A DNA stretch of 64,000 nucleotides from Streptomyces gilvus (GTDB taxonomy: Bacteria; Actinomycetota; Actinomycetes; Streptomycetales; Streptomycetaceae): contig NZ_JAKWBE010000036.1 of the NCBI RefSeq assembly GCF_022513565.1, positions 18,777 through 82,776 on the forward strand, in the 5' to 3' direction. A model generated the notes under the pieces. It saw nothing but the letters and a program-made list of their open reading frames with translations. It was not told where the DNA came from and searched no databases. Positions 51,277-60,009 of this stretch are shown here, piece after piece; within the stretch, counting starts at the first letter, position 1; each line of letters starts with the position of its first letter. The position numbers and the translations under genes are program-made.

Positions 51277-52434
51277 GTGCGTATCACCGGAATCAGCACA
51301 CACGTGGTCGGGACGCCTTGGCGCAACCTGACTTACGTCCAGGTGCACACCGACGAAGGGATCACGGGAGTCGGCGAGACCCGGATGCTCGGTCACACCG
51401 ACGCGCTGATCGGCTATCTGCGGGAGGCCGAGGCCAACCACATTCTGGGCTCGGATCCGTTCGCGGTGGAAGACCTCGTACGCCGGATGAAGTACGGCGA
51501 CTACGGCCGCGCGGGTGAGATCGTGATGTCCGGCATCGCGGTGATCGAGATGGCCTGCTGGGACATCAAGGGCAAGGCGCTCGGCGTGCCCGTCTGGCAG
51601 CTGCTGGGCGGCAAGGTCACCGACAAGGTCAAGGCGTACGCCAACGGCTGGTACACCACGGAGCGCACTCCGGAGGCGTACCACAAGGCCGCCCAGGGGG
51701 TCATGGAGCGCGGCTACAAGGCGCTGAAGATCGACCCCTTCGGCACCGGCCACTTCGAGCTCGACCACGAGCAGACCCTGTACGCGGTCTCCCTGATCGA
51801 GGCCGTGCGCGACGCGATCGGCCCGGACGCCGAGCTGATGCTGGAGATGCACGGCCGCTTCTCCCCCGCCACCGCCGTCCGCCTCGCGAACGAGCTGGCG
51901 CCCTTCAAGCCCGCGTGGCTGGAGGAGCCCTGCCCGCCCGAGAACCTGAAGGCGCTGGAGAAGGTCGCCGCCAAGGTCGACATCCCGGTCGCCACCGGTG
52001 AGCGCATCCACGACCGGATCGAGTTCCGCGAGCTCTTCGAGAGCCAGGCCGTCGACATCATCCAGCCGGACGTCGGCCACATCGGCGGCATCTGGGAGAC
52101 GCGCAAGCTCGCCGCCACCGCCGAGACCCACTACATGCTGGTCGCCCCGCACAACGTGGGCGGCTCGGTGCTCACCGCCGCCTCCCTCCAGGTCGGCTTC
52201 ACCTCCCCCAACTTCAAGATCCTTGAGCACTTCAACGACTTCGCCGACGCGGAGATCAAGAAGGTGGTCAAGGGGGCGCCGGAGGTCGTGGACGGCTACT
52301 TCCACCTCTCCGACGCGCCGGGTCTCGGGGTCGAGCTGGACGTGGACGCGGCCGCCGAGTTCCCGCAGCAGCAGGCCCGTTTCGACCTGTGGGCCGAGGG
52401 CTGGGAGCAGCGCAAGCCCAAGGGCGCCAAGTGA
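51277..52434 (+). CDS. mandelate racemase/muconate-lactonizing-type enolase-superfamily dehydratase
   Basis: 385 residues from GTG 51277. The enolase-superfamily metal ligands are visible: MLEMHGRF (first acid), WLEEPCPPENL (Glu) and ATGERI (Glu); the Lys/His bases lie in YKALKIDPFG (KxD) and APHNVGG. The pattern fits acid-sugar dehydratases or cycloisomerases (galactonate/galactarolactone type). It dehydrates a sugar acid to a 2-keto-3-deoxy acid. Its stop overlaps the start of the zinc dehydrogenase (GTGA), so the two are coupled. Confidence 0.9.
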   Translation: MRITGISTHVVGTPWRNLTYVQVHTDEGITGVGETRMLGHTDALIGYLREAEANHILGSDPFAVEDLVRRMKYGDYGRAGEIVMSGIAVIEMACWDIKGKALGVPVWQLLGGKVTDKVKAYANGWYTTERTPEAYHKAAQGVMERGYKALKIDPFGTGHFELDHEQTLYAVSLIEAVRDAIGPDAELMLEMHGRFSPATAVRLANELAPFKPAWLEEPCPPENLKALEKVAAKVDIPVATGERIHDRIEFRELFESQAVDIIQPDVGHIGGIWETRKLAATAETHYMLVAPHNVGGSVLTAASLQVGFTSPNFKILEHFNDFADAEIKKVVKGAPEVVDGYFHLSDAPGLGVELDVDAAAEFPQQQARFDLWAEGWEQRKPKGAK

Positions 52435-53435
52435 GCGGCGCCGTCGTCATCGAGGCACCCGGCGAGCACCGGATCACCGAGCACACGCCCCGGCCGCCGG
52501 AGGCCGGCGAGGCCCTGGTCCGCGTCCACGCGGTCGGCATCTGCGGCAGCGACCGCGAGGTGTACCAGGGCAACCGGCCCGAGGGGTACGTCCGTTACCC
52601 GGTCACCCCGGGCCACGAGTGGTCCGGGACGGTCGAGGCGGTCGGGGCCGGGGTGCCTTCGAGTCTTGTCGGCCGCAAGGTGGTCGGCGAGGGCTTCCGC
52701 AACTGCCAGGTCTGCGACCGTTGCCATGCGGGCGAGACCACGCTGTGCACGGCCGGGTACGAGGAGACCGGGTTCACCGAGCCGGGTGCCATGGCCACCA
52801 CGCTCACCCTGCCGGCCCGGTTGCTGCACGTCCTGCCCGACGACGCCGATCTGACGGCCGCCGCGCTGCTGGAGCCGGCCGCCTGTATCGCGGCCGCCGC
52901 GCTCAAGGCGAACGCGCTGCCGGGTGAGCGGGTCGCGGTCGTGGGCACGGGCACGCTCGGGATGTTCGCCGTTCAGTTCCTGAAGGCGGGCTCCCCGGCG
53001 GAGCTGCTGGTGGTGGGGACGCGACCGGACCGGGCGGCGCTTTCGAAAGATTTCGGCGCCACCGACTTCCGTACGAAGGACCAGGAGCTGTCCGACGACT
53101 TCGACGTGGTGATCGAGACCGCCGGCTCCGCGTCCGCCGCACGCACCGCCGCCTCCCTGCTCAGGCGCGGCGGCCGGCTGGTCCTGACGGGCATCCCGGC
53201 GCCGGGCGCCGAGGGTCTCGACCCGACCGATCTCGTCGTACGGCAGCTGGAGGTGCACACCGTCTTCGGGGCACCGCCGGACGCCTGGGCGCACACGGTG
53301 CGGGTGTTCGGGGCCGGGCTGCTCGATCCCCTGCCCCTGGTCACGCACGAGCTGCCGCTGGAGGAGTTCCCGCAGGCCATCGAGCTGGTCGGGTCCGGCG
53401 ATCCGAAGGTGGGCAAGGTGCTGCTCCGCCCCTAG
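52431..53435 (+). CDS. zinc-dependent alcohol/sugar dehydrogenase (MDR)
   Basis: 334 residues from GTG 52431. Catalytic zinc: HAVGICGSD (Cys) and PGHEWSG (His-Glu). Structural zinc: NCQVCDRCHAGETTLC (four Cys). Rossmann motif: VVGTGTLGMFAVQFL. It likely oxidises a sugar, polyol or threonine-like substrate in the pathway of the coupled dehydratase. It ends at an 18-bp hairpin that separates it from the transporter part of the cluster. Confidence 0.92.
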   Translation: MSGAVVIEAPGEHRITEHTPRPPEAGEALVRVHAVGICGSDREVYQGNRPEGYVRYPVTPGHEWSGTVEAVGAGVPSSLVGRKVVGEGFRNCQVCDRCHAGETTLCTAGYEETGFTEPGAMATTLTLPARLLHVLPDDADLTAAALLEPAACIAAAALKANALPGERVAVVGTGTLGMFAVQFLKAGSPAELLVVGTRPDRAALSKDFGATDFRTKDQELSDDFDVVIETAGSASAARTAASLLRRGGRLVLTGIPAPGAEGLDPTDLVVRQLEVHTVFGAPPDAWAHTVRVFGAGLLDPLPLVTHELPLEEFPQAIELVGSGDPKVGKVLLRP

Positions 53436-53438
53436 ACG

Positions 53439-53483
53439 TACGCCGGTACGGGGGCGACCTGACGGCCCCCGTACCGGCGTACA
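53439..53483. terminator. 18-bp perfect hairpin after the zinc dehydrogenase
   Basis: GTACGCCGGTACGGGGGC (53439-53456) pairs perfectly with 53466-53483 around a 9-nt loop, starting 4 bp after the stop. It is one of the strongest hairpins in the window. Confidence 0.95.
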
Positions 53484-53545
53484 CCCAGCCCCCCATGACT
53501 TGAGCCGCGAACCTCGTCCGACATATCGAACACGAAGGACAGCTT

Positions 53546-54517
53546 GTGACGACCGACGCTTCCGCCACGGCGGCCCGCCGACCCGGTGAGCAGCCGCTCA
53601 CCGCCCTCGGTCTGGGCGCGCCCGCCCTCGACCCCGCCGACGCCTCTCCGCACACCTTCCCCGGCGGCGGCAAGTGGCGCACCGAGATCCCCTCGTGCGA
53701 GGGGCCCGAAGCACTGGCCGTCGTGCTCAAGGAGTCCTCGCGCCTGGACGTGCCGATCCACCGGATCAGCCAGGGCAGCGGGGTGTGGATGCTGACCGAC
53801 GCCGAGATCACCGAGATGGTCGAGGCGACGGCCGAACGCGACATCGAGCTCTGCCTGTTCACCGGCCCGCGCGGCACCTGGGACATCGGCGGCTCGGTGC
53901 GCTCCGACTCACGGGGCGCCGGACTGCGCGCCCGGGGCCACGACGCCGTCGCCGGATGCGTCGAAGACGCTGTCAGGGCAACCGAGTTGGGCGTCAAGTG
54001 CCTGCTCGTCGCCGACGAGGGCGTGCTGTGGACGCTGCACCGGGCGCGCGAGGCGGGGATCATCCCGGCGGACACCACCCTGAAGGTCTCGGCGCTGATC
54101 GGCCCGGTCAACCCCGCCTCGTACGCGGTGTACGAGCGGCTGGGCGCCGACTCCCTCAACGTGCCCAGCGATCTGACGCTGGATCATCTCACCGAGATCC
54201 GGCGGGTGTCGGCCGCCCCCATGGACATGTACATCGAGGCCCCCGACGACCTCGGCGGCTACATCCGGATGTACGAGGTCGCCGAGCTGATCCGCCGCGG
54301 CGCACCGCTGTACCTGAAGTTCGGCCTGTCCAAGAGCCCCGGCATCTACCCGTACGGGCACCACCTGCGGGACCTGACGCTGGCCACCGCACGGGAGCGG
54401 GTGCGCCGGGGACGGCTCGCCCTGGACCTCCTCGCCCGGCACGGAGCCGACGGCGACATGGCGCCCCTGGGCTCCCGACTGCCCGGAACGCTCAACAGGT
54501 TCGAAACCCCCGCATAA
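53546..54517 (+). CDS. U32-peptidase-like protein in sugar cluster
   Basis: 323 residues from GTG 53546, behind GAAGGACAG. TIM-barrel-like elements include DVPIHRISQGSGVWMLTDAE (core HRISQGSGVWML), LCLFTGPRGTWD, LNVPSDLTLDHL and MDMYIEAPDDLGGYIRMYE, in line with peptidase U32/YhbU-like proteins. It lacks the usual Cys-rich U32 iron-sulfur region. Placed just before the ChvE-GguAB genes, it more likely serves sugar or cofactor metabolism than proteolysis. Its activity is not known. Confidence 0.7.
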   Translation: MTTDASATAARRPGEQPLTALGLGAPALDPADASPHTFPGGGKWRTEIPSCEGPEALAVVLKESSRLDVPIHRISQGSGVWMLTDAEITEMVEATAERDIELCLFTGPRGTWDIGGSVRSDSRGAGLRARGHDAVAGCVEDAVRATELGVKCLLVADEGVLWTLHRAREAGIIPADTTLKVSALIGPVNPASYAVYERLGADSLNVPSDLTLDHLTEIRRVSAAPMDMYIEAPDDLGGYIRMYEVAELIRRGAPLYLKFGLSKSPGIYPYGHHLRDLTLATARERVRRGRLALDLLARHGADGDMAPLGSRLPGTLNRFETPA

Positions 54518-54652
54518 CGTTCCGGACACTGCTCTTCACAAAAGCAGACGAAGCGCCACAGAATCCCACACGTCCTCGGTCTCCCCGCACCGCTCACGCA
54601 CCTTCGCGCCACCGGACCGAGCCCCGTCCCACCGACTTCAAGGATGATGATC

Positions 54653-55762
54653 ATGCGTACTCGCAGAGCCGCGTTCGCCGCCATAGCCGGAGCCGCCTCG
54701 CTGGCCCTCACGCTGTCCGCCTGTGGACAGAACAGCTCGGGCGGCAGCAAGGAGAAGGCCGGCAGCACCAAGGGCGGGACCATCGGCATCGCGATGCCGA
54801 CCAAGTCCTCCGAGCGCTGGATCGCCGACGGCAACAACGTCGTCAAGGACCTCAAGGCCAAGGGCTACAAGACCAAGCTGGTCTACGGCGAGGACGACCC
54901 CGACACCCAGGTCTCGCAGATCGAGAACCTGATCACGCAGGGCGTCAAGGGCCTGATCATCGCGGCCATCGACAACAAGTCCCTGAACAACGTGCTTCAG
55001 GAGGCCGCGTCGGCCAACATCCCGGTCATCGCCTACGACCGCCTCATCCTCGGCACCAAGAACGTCGACTACTACGCCTCGTTCGACAACGAGAAGGTCG
55101 GCGTGCTGCAGGGCACGTACATCATCCAGAAGCTCGGTCTGGACAAGGGCAAGAAGGGCCCGTTCAACATCGAGCTGTTCGCGGGCTCCAACGACGACAA
55201 CAACACCAAGTACTTCTTCAGCGGCGCGATGAGCGTGCTGCAGCCGTACATCGACAAGAAGCAGCTGGTGGTCAAGTCCAAGCAGACCGCCCTCAACCAG
55301 GTCACCACCCTGCGCTGGGACGGCGCCACCGCCCAGAAGCGCATGGAGGACATCCTGACCTCCACGTACTCCAACGCCAAGGTCGACGCGGTCCTCTCGC
55401 CCTACGACGGCATCTCCATCGGCATCCTCGCCGCCCTGAAGTCGGACGGCTACGGCTCCGCCAGCAAGCCGCTGCCGGTCATCACCGGACAGGACGCCGA
55501 GCTCGCCTCGGTGAAGTCGATCATCGCGGGCCAGCAGACGCAGACCGTCTACAAGGACACCCGCAAGCTCGCCGACGTGGCCGCGGCCATGGTCGACGAC
55601 GTCCTCAACAAGAAGACGCCCCAGACCAACGACACCAAGACCTACGACAACGGCACCAAGGTCGTCCCCGCCATGCTGCTGCAGCCGGTGAGCGTGGACA
55701 AGACCAACTACGAGGACGTCCTCGTCAAGGGCGGCTACTACACCGAGGCCGAACTCAAGTAA
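54653..55762 (+). CDS. chvE: sugar-binding lipoprotein of ABC importer (ChvE type)
   Basis: 369 residues from ATG 54653; ATG 54644 is too close to AAGGA. The lipobox LSAC places Cys24 as lipid anchor. GGTIGIAMPTKSSERWI begins the periplasmic-binding fold, and IPVIAYDRLI, DGISIGILAAL and ITGQDAELASV line the sugar pocket. ChvE-type proteins bind galactose, glucose, arabinose and related sugars and pass them to GguAB. First gene of the importer operon. Confidence 0.93.
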   Translation: MRTRRAAFAAIAGAASLALTLSACGQNSSGGSKEKAGSTKGGTIGIAMPTKSSERWIADGNNVVKDLKAKGYKTKLVYGEDDPDTQVSQIENLITQGVKGLIIAAIDNKSLNNVLQEAASANIPVIAYDRLILGTKNVDYYASFDNEKVGVLQGTYIIQKLGLDKGKKGPFNIELFAGSNDDNNTKYFFSGAMSVLQPYIDKKQLVVKSKQTALNQVTTLRWDGATAQKRMEDILTSTYSNAKVDAVLSPYDGISIGILAALKSDGYGSASKPLPVITGQDAELASVKSIIAGQQTQTVYKDTRKLADVAAAMVDDVLNKKTPQTNDTKTYDNGTKVVPAMLLQPVSVDKTNYEDVLVKGGYYTEAELK

Positions 55763-55794
55763 CCCCGCCCATCTACTGATTGGAAGGCACGACC

Positions 55795-57348
55795 ATGGCG
55801 GGACCCGTCCTGGAAATGCGCTCTATCGTCAAGACCTTTCCCGGCGTGAAGGCGCTGTCGGACGTCACACTGACCGTCCGTCAGGGCGAGGTCCACGCCA
55901 TCTGCGGGGAGAACGGCGCCGGCAAGTCCACCCTGATGAAGGTGCTCTCCGGCGTCCATCCCCACGGCTCCTACGAGGGCGAGATCCTCTTCGAGGGTGA
56001 GGTCTGCGAGTTCAAGGACATCCGGGCCAGTGAGCACCGGGGCATCGTGATCATCCACCAGGAGCTGGCGCTGTCGCCTTACCTCTCCCTGGCGGAGAAC
56101 ATCTTCCTCGGCAACGAGCACGCCAAGGGCGGGTTCATCGACTGGCGTCAGACCCTGCGGCACGCCACCGAACTGCTGCGCCGGGTCGGTCTCGAGGACC
56201 ACCCGGAGACCCGCGTCGCCGACATCGGCGTGGGCAAGCAGCAGCTGGTGGAGATCGCGAAGGCGCTGTCGAAGAAGGTCAAGCTGCTCATCCTGGATGA
56301 GCCGACCGCGGCCCTGAACGACGAGGACAGCGACAAACTCCTCAACCTCATCCTGGAGTTGAAGAAGCAGGGCATCACCTCGATCATCATCTCCCACAAG
56401 CTCAACGAGATCCGCAAGGTCGCCGACTCGGTGACCATCCTGCGCGACGGGCGGTCCATCGAGACCCTCGACGTGAAGGCGAAGGAGACCACCGAGGACC
56501 GGATCATCTCCGGCATGGTCGGCCGCGACCTCGACCACCGCTTCCCCGAGCGCACCCCGCACGAGGCGGCGGACCCGAACGCGGCGCCCGCGCTGGAGAT
56601 CCGCAACTGGACCGTGCACCACCCCATCGACCAGCAGCGCAAGGTGGTCGACGACGTCTCGATCAACGTGCGCCGCGGCGAGATCGTGGGCATCGCGGGC
56701 CTGATGGGCGCCGGCCGCACCGAACTCGCGATGAGCGTGTTCGGGCGCACCTACGGCCGGTACGCGGGCGGCACGGTCCTCAAGGACGGCACGGAGATCC
56801 GTACCAAGACCGTCTCGGAGGCGGTCGACAACGGCATCGCGTACGTCACCGAGGACCGCAAGCACTACGGCCTCAACCTCATCGACACCATCAACCGCAA
56901 CATCTCGCTGACCGCGCTCACCAAGGTCGCCAAGCGGGGCGTGGTCGACGAGCACGAGGAGCGGCAGGTCGCCGAGGGCTTCCGCAAGTCCATGAACATC
57001 AAGGCGCCGACCGTCTTCGAGCCGGTGGGCAAGCTGTCCGGCGGCAACCAGCAGAAGGTCGTCCTCAGCAAGTGGATCTTCGCGGGTCCGGACGTGCTGA
57101 TCCTGGACGAGCCCACGCGCGGTATCGACGTCGGCGCCAAGTACGAGATCTACACGGTCATCGACCAGCTGGCCGCCCAGGGCAAGGCGGTCGTCTTCAT
57201 CTCCTCCGAACTGCCCGAGCTGCTCGGCATGTGCGACCGCATCTACACGATGGCCGCCGGGCGGCTGACGGGTGAGGTCCCGCGGGCCGAGGCCACGCAG
57301 GAAGTGCTGATGCGCCACATGACAAAGGACAAAGAGGTATCGCGATGA
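55795..57348 (+). CDS. gguA: sugar ABC importer ATPase (GguA type, two cassettes)
   Basis: 517 residues from ATG 55795, with GGAAGG upstream. First cassette: Walker A GENGAGKST (38-46), a GVGKQQ signature variant and Walker B LLILDEPTAAL. Second cassette: a GLMGAGRTE loop lacking the Walker Lys, signature LSGGNQQKV and VLILDEPTRGIDVG, as normal for this class. It powers uptake with GguB; both are coupled by an ATGA overlap at 57345. Confidence 0.95.
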   Translation: MAGPVLEMRSIVKTFPGVKALSDVTLTVRQGEVHAICGENGAGKSTLMKVLSGVHPHGSYEGEILFEGEVCEFKDIRASEHRGIVIIHQELALSPYLSLAENIFLGNEHAKGGFIDWRQTLRHATELLRRVGLEDHPETRVADIGVGKQQLVEIAKALSKKVKLLILDEPTAALNDEDSDKLLNLILELKKQGITSIIISHKLNEIRKVADSVTILRDGRSIETLDVKAKETTEDRIISGMVGRDLDHRFPERTPHEAADPNAAPALEIRNWTVHHPIDQQRKVVDDVSINVRRGEIVGIAGLMGAGRTELAMSVFGRTYGRYAGGTVLKDGTEIRTKTVSEAVDNGIAYVTEDRKHYGLNLIDTINRNISLTALTKVAKRGVVDEHEERQVAEGFRKSMNIKAPTVFEPVGKLSGGNQQKVVLSKWIFAGPDVLILDEPTRGIDVGAKYEIYTVIDQLAAQGKAVVFISSELPELLGMCDRIYTMAAGRLTGEVPRAEATQEVLMRHMTKDKEVSR

Positions 57349-58589
57349 GCACGGACGTCACCGACAAGGTCTCGGCGGCCCCGCCGCCGGGCAAGGGCGG
57401 CTCGGGCGACGGCGCGGGCCTGGCACAGCTGGTGCTGGGCGGGCTGCGCCGCAACATGCGCCAGTACGGCATGCTGATCGCGCTGGGCCTGATCGTCGTC
57501 CTCTTCCAGATCTGGACGGGCGGGGACCTGCTGCTGCCGCGCAACGTCTCCAACCTGGTGCTGCAGAACAGCTACATCCTGATCCTCGCGATCGGCATGA
57601 TGCTGGTCATCATCGCCGGGCACATCGACCTCTCGGTCGGCTCACTCACCGCGTTCGTGGGCGCGTTCGCGGCCGTGCTGACGGTCAGTCACGGGGTGGC
57701 GTGGCCGGTCGCGTTGTTGCTGTGCCTGCTGATGGGCGCGGTGGCCGGCGCCGTACAGGGCGTGCTGATCGCCTACTTCGGCATACCGTCCTTCATCGTC
57801 ACCCTCGCCGGCATGCTGCTCTTCCGCGGCCTGACGGAGATCCTGCTCAAGGGCCAGACCCTCGGCCCGTTCCCGAACGGTCTGCAGAAGCTCGGCAACG
57901 GCTTCCTGCCGGCGGTCGGCCCGAACACCAACTACCACAACATCACGCTGCTGCTCGGCATCGTGCTGATCGCGGCCGTGGTCTGGCAGGAGGTCCGTGA
58001 CCGGCGCCGGCAGGCGGAGTTCTCCCTCGACGTGGTGCCTAGGAACCTCTTCCTGCTCAAGCTGGTCGCCATCGTCGCCGCGATCCTCGCCCTGACCATG
58101 CTGCTCGCCAGCTACAACGGCGCCCCGATCATCCTGATCGTGCTCGGTGTGCTGGTGGTCGGCTACGGCTACGTCATGCGCAACGCGGTCTTCGGCCGGC
58201 ACATCTACGCGATCGGCGGCAACCTGCCGGCCGCGAAGCTGTCCGGCGTCAAGGACAAGAAGGTCACCTTCTACGTCTTCCTGAACATGGGCGTGCTCGC
58301 GGCCCTGGCGGGTCTGGTGGTCGCCGCCCGTCTGAACGCGGCCTCGCCGAAGGCGGGCCTGAACTTCGAACTCGAGGCGATCGCCTCGTCGTTCATCGGT
58401 GGCGCGTCCATGAGCGGCGGTGTGGGAACCGTCCTCGGCGCGATCATCGGTGGTCTCGTCCTCGGTGTGCTGAACAACGGCATGAACCTCCTCGGCGTCG
58501 GCACCGACTGGCAACAGGTCATCAAGGGCCTCGCCCTGCTGGCCGCGGTCGGCTTCGACGTCTGGAACAAGCGCAAGTCCGGTTCGTAA
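57345..58589 (+). CDS. gguB: sugar ABC importer permease (GguB type)
   Basis: 414 residues with about ten membrane segments. The family core GHIDLSVGSLTAFVG, GIPSFIVTLAGMLLFRGL, AIGGNLPAAKLSGV and GGVGTVLGAIIGGLVLGVL is intact. It forms the membrane channel for ChvE-delivered sugar. It is followed 10 bp on by a hairpin, then the secreted epimerase. Confidence 0.95.
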   Translation: MSTDVTDKVSAAPPPGKGGSGDGAGLAQLVLGGLRRNMRQYGMLIALGLIVVLFQIWTGGDLLLPRNVSNLVLQNSYILILAIGMMLVIIAGHIDLSVGSLTAFVGAFAAVLTVSHGVAWPVALLLCLLMGAVAGAVQGVLIAYFGIPSFIVTLAGMLLFRGLTEILLKGQTLGPFPNGLQKLGNGFLPAVGPNTNYHNITLLLGIVLIAAVVWQEVRDRRRQAEFSLDVVPRNLFLLKLVAIVAAILALTMLLASYNGAPIILIVLGVLVVGYGYVMRNAVFGRHIYAIGGNLPAAKLSGVKDKKVTFYVFLNMGVLAALAGLVVAARLNAASPKAGLNFELEAIASSFIGGASMSGGVGTVLGAIIGGLVLGVLNNGMNLLGVGTDWQQVIKGLALLAAVGFDVWNKRKSGS

Positions 58590-58598
58590 CGTCAGCTC

Positions 58599-58624
58599 GG
58601 GCCCCGCCGGAAACGGCGGGGCCC
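58599..58624 (+). terminator. hairpin between gguB and the secreted epimerase
   Basis: GGGCCCCGCC (58599-58608) pairs with GGCGGGGCCC (58615-58624) around GGAAAC. It probably ends or attenuates the importer mRNA; only 22 bp separate it from the epimerase start. Confidence 0.8.
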
Positions 58625-58646
58625 CACCCTTTCATGGGAGCCGCAC

Positions 58647-59825
58647 ATGGAACTGAACAGACGCACGGTCATCGCTGGAGCCGCGGCGGCGGGCATCGCC
58701 GCCACCACCCTCGGCACGACAGCGACATCAGCCGCTGCCGCGGCGGGGGCACAGGCCACCTCGGGAGGAAAGAAGCCGGTGAAGGAGCTCTTCGGCAAGC
58801 TGGCCGACGGCACGAAGGTCTACCGCTGGTCGCTGGAGAACGGCGGGACGCGGCTGCGGGTCCTCAACTGGGGCGGTGTGGTCCAGGGGCTGGAGATCCC
58901 CGACCGGCACGGCCACTACACGAACGTCTCCCTCGGCTTCGACAACATCGAGGACTACGTCGCCAAGACGCCGTACTTCGGTGCCCTGATCGGCCGGTAC
59001 GGCAACCGCATCGACAAGGGCCGGTTCACCCTGGACGGCAAGAGCCACCAGCTGTCCGTGAACGACGGCGTCAACCACCTGCACGGCGGCACCCAGGGCT
59101 TCGACAAGCACATCTGGGACGTCGAGCCGTTCACCAAGGGCTCCGACGTCGGCCTCCACCTGCACTACACCAGCATCGACGGCGAGATGGGCTACCCGGG
59201 CACGCTCCGGGCGAAGGTGACCTACACCCTCACCCGGCACGGCGACTGGCGCATCGACTACGAGGCCACCACCGACAAGGCCACCGTCGTCAACCTGACC
59301 AGCCACGTCTACTGGAACCTGGCCGGCGAGGGCAGCGGCACGATCGAGAACCACGAGCTCACGATCGCGGCCTCCCGCTACACGCCCACCGACTCCGGCC
59401 TGATCCCGACCGGCGAGCTGGCGAAGGTCGCCGGCACCCCGTTCGACTTCCGCAAGGCCAAGACGATCGGCCGCGACATCCGCGCCGGCCACGTCCAGCA
59501 GGTGCAGGCCAAGGGCTTCGACCACAACTGGGTCCTGGACAAGGGGATCACGTCCAGGCCCGAGCACGTGGCGACGCTGCGCGACCCGCACTCCGGCCGC
59601 ACCCTGAAGATCGCCACCGACCAGCCGGGCCTGCAGTTCTACTCCGGCAACTTCCTCGACGGCACCCTCACCGGCACCGGCGGCCGCACCTACCGCCAGG
59701 GCGACGCCCTGTGCCTGGAGACGCAGCACTTCCCGGACGCGCCGAACCACCCGAACTTCCCGTCGACGGTGCTGCGCCCGGGACAGACCTACCGGACGTC
59801 GACGGTCCACTCGTTCGGCGTGTGA
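58647..59825 (+). CDS. Tat-exported aldose 1-epimerase
   Basis: 392 residues. The N-terminus MELNRRTVIAG with Ala-rich hydrophobic region is a twin-arginine (Tat) signal; cleavage is likely around SAAAAAGA (about 36). NHLHGGTQGFDKHIWD and HVYWNLAG carry the catalytic His, and CLETQHFPDAPNHPNFP the Glu. It equilibrates sugar anomers outside the cell, probably to suit the anomer specificity of ChvE. It differs from the cytosolic paralogue at 38941 by the signal and about 35 extra residues. Confidence 0.93.
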   Translation: MELNRRTVIAGAAAAGIAATTLGTTATSAAAAAGAQATSGGKKPVKELFGKLADGTKVYRWSLENGGTRLRVLNWGGVVQGLEIPDRHGHYTNVSLGFDNIEDYVAKTPYFGALIGRYGNRIDKGRFTLDGKSHQLSVNDGVNHLHGGTQGFDKHIWDVEPFTKGSDVGLHLHYTSIDGEMGYPGTLRAKVTYTLTRHGDWRIDYEATTDKATVVNLTSHVYWNLAGEGSGTIENHELTIAASRYTPTDSGLIPTGELAKVAGTPFDFRKAKTIGRDIRAGHVQQVQAKGFDHNWVLDKGITSRPEHVATLRDPHSGRTLKIATDQPGLQFYSGNFLDGTLTGTGGRTYRQGDALCLETQHFPDAPNHPNFPSTVLRPGQTYRTSTVHSFGV

Positions 59826-59900
59826 CGACGGGCACCGGGCCGGGACGCAGAACAGGAAGGTCCGGTTCCCTAAGTCACACTAGTTTCACATCCGTTGAAC

Positions 59901-59915
59901 GTCGCCACTGGCGAC
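59901..59915. promoter_or_regulatory. perfect palindrome upstream of the aminotransferase
   Basis: GTCGCC-ACT-GGCGAC has perfect 6-bp arms with a 3-bp centre, directly after TTGAAC (59895-59900), a possible -35 box. It is a candidate operator. Confidence 0.4.
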
Positions 59916-59926
59916 TCCGTATCCAT

Positions 59927-59991
59927 GGGTGGCCCGTGCTCCCCCGCGCGGGCCACCCAACACGACGGGCCCGGTCGTCCCCACCGGGCCC
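59927..59991 (+). promoter_or_regulatory. two adjacent leader hairpins before the aminotransferase
   Basis: Stem 1 is GGGTGGCCCG (59927-59936) with 59949-59958; stem 2 is GGGCCCGGT (59967-59975) with ACCGGGCCC (59983-59991). The second ends 10 bp before the ribosome site GGAGG (60001-60005). They could be a terminator of the upstream gene plus a structured leader, or an attenuator pair. Confidence 0.5.
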
Positions 59992-60009
59992 GCCCCATAC
60001 GGAGGTTCC

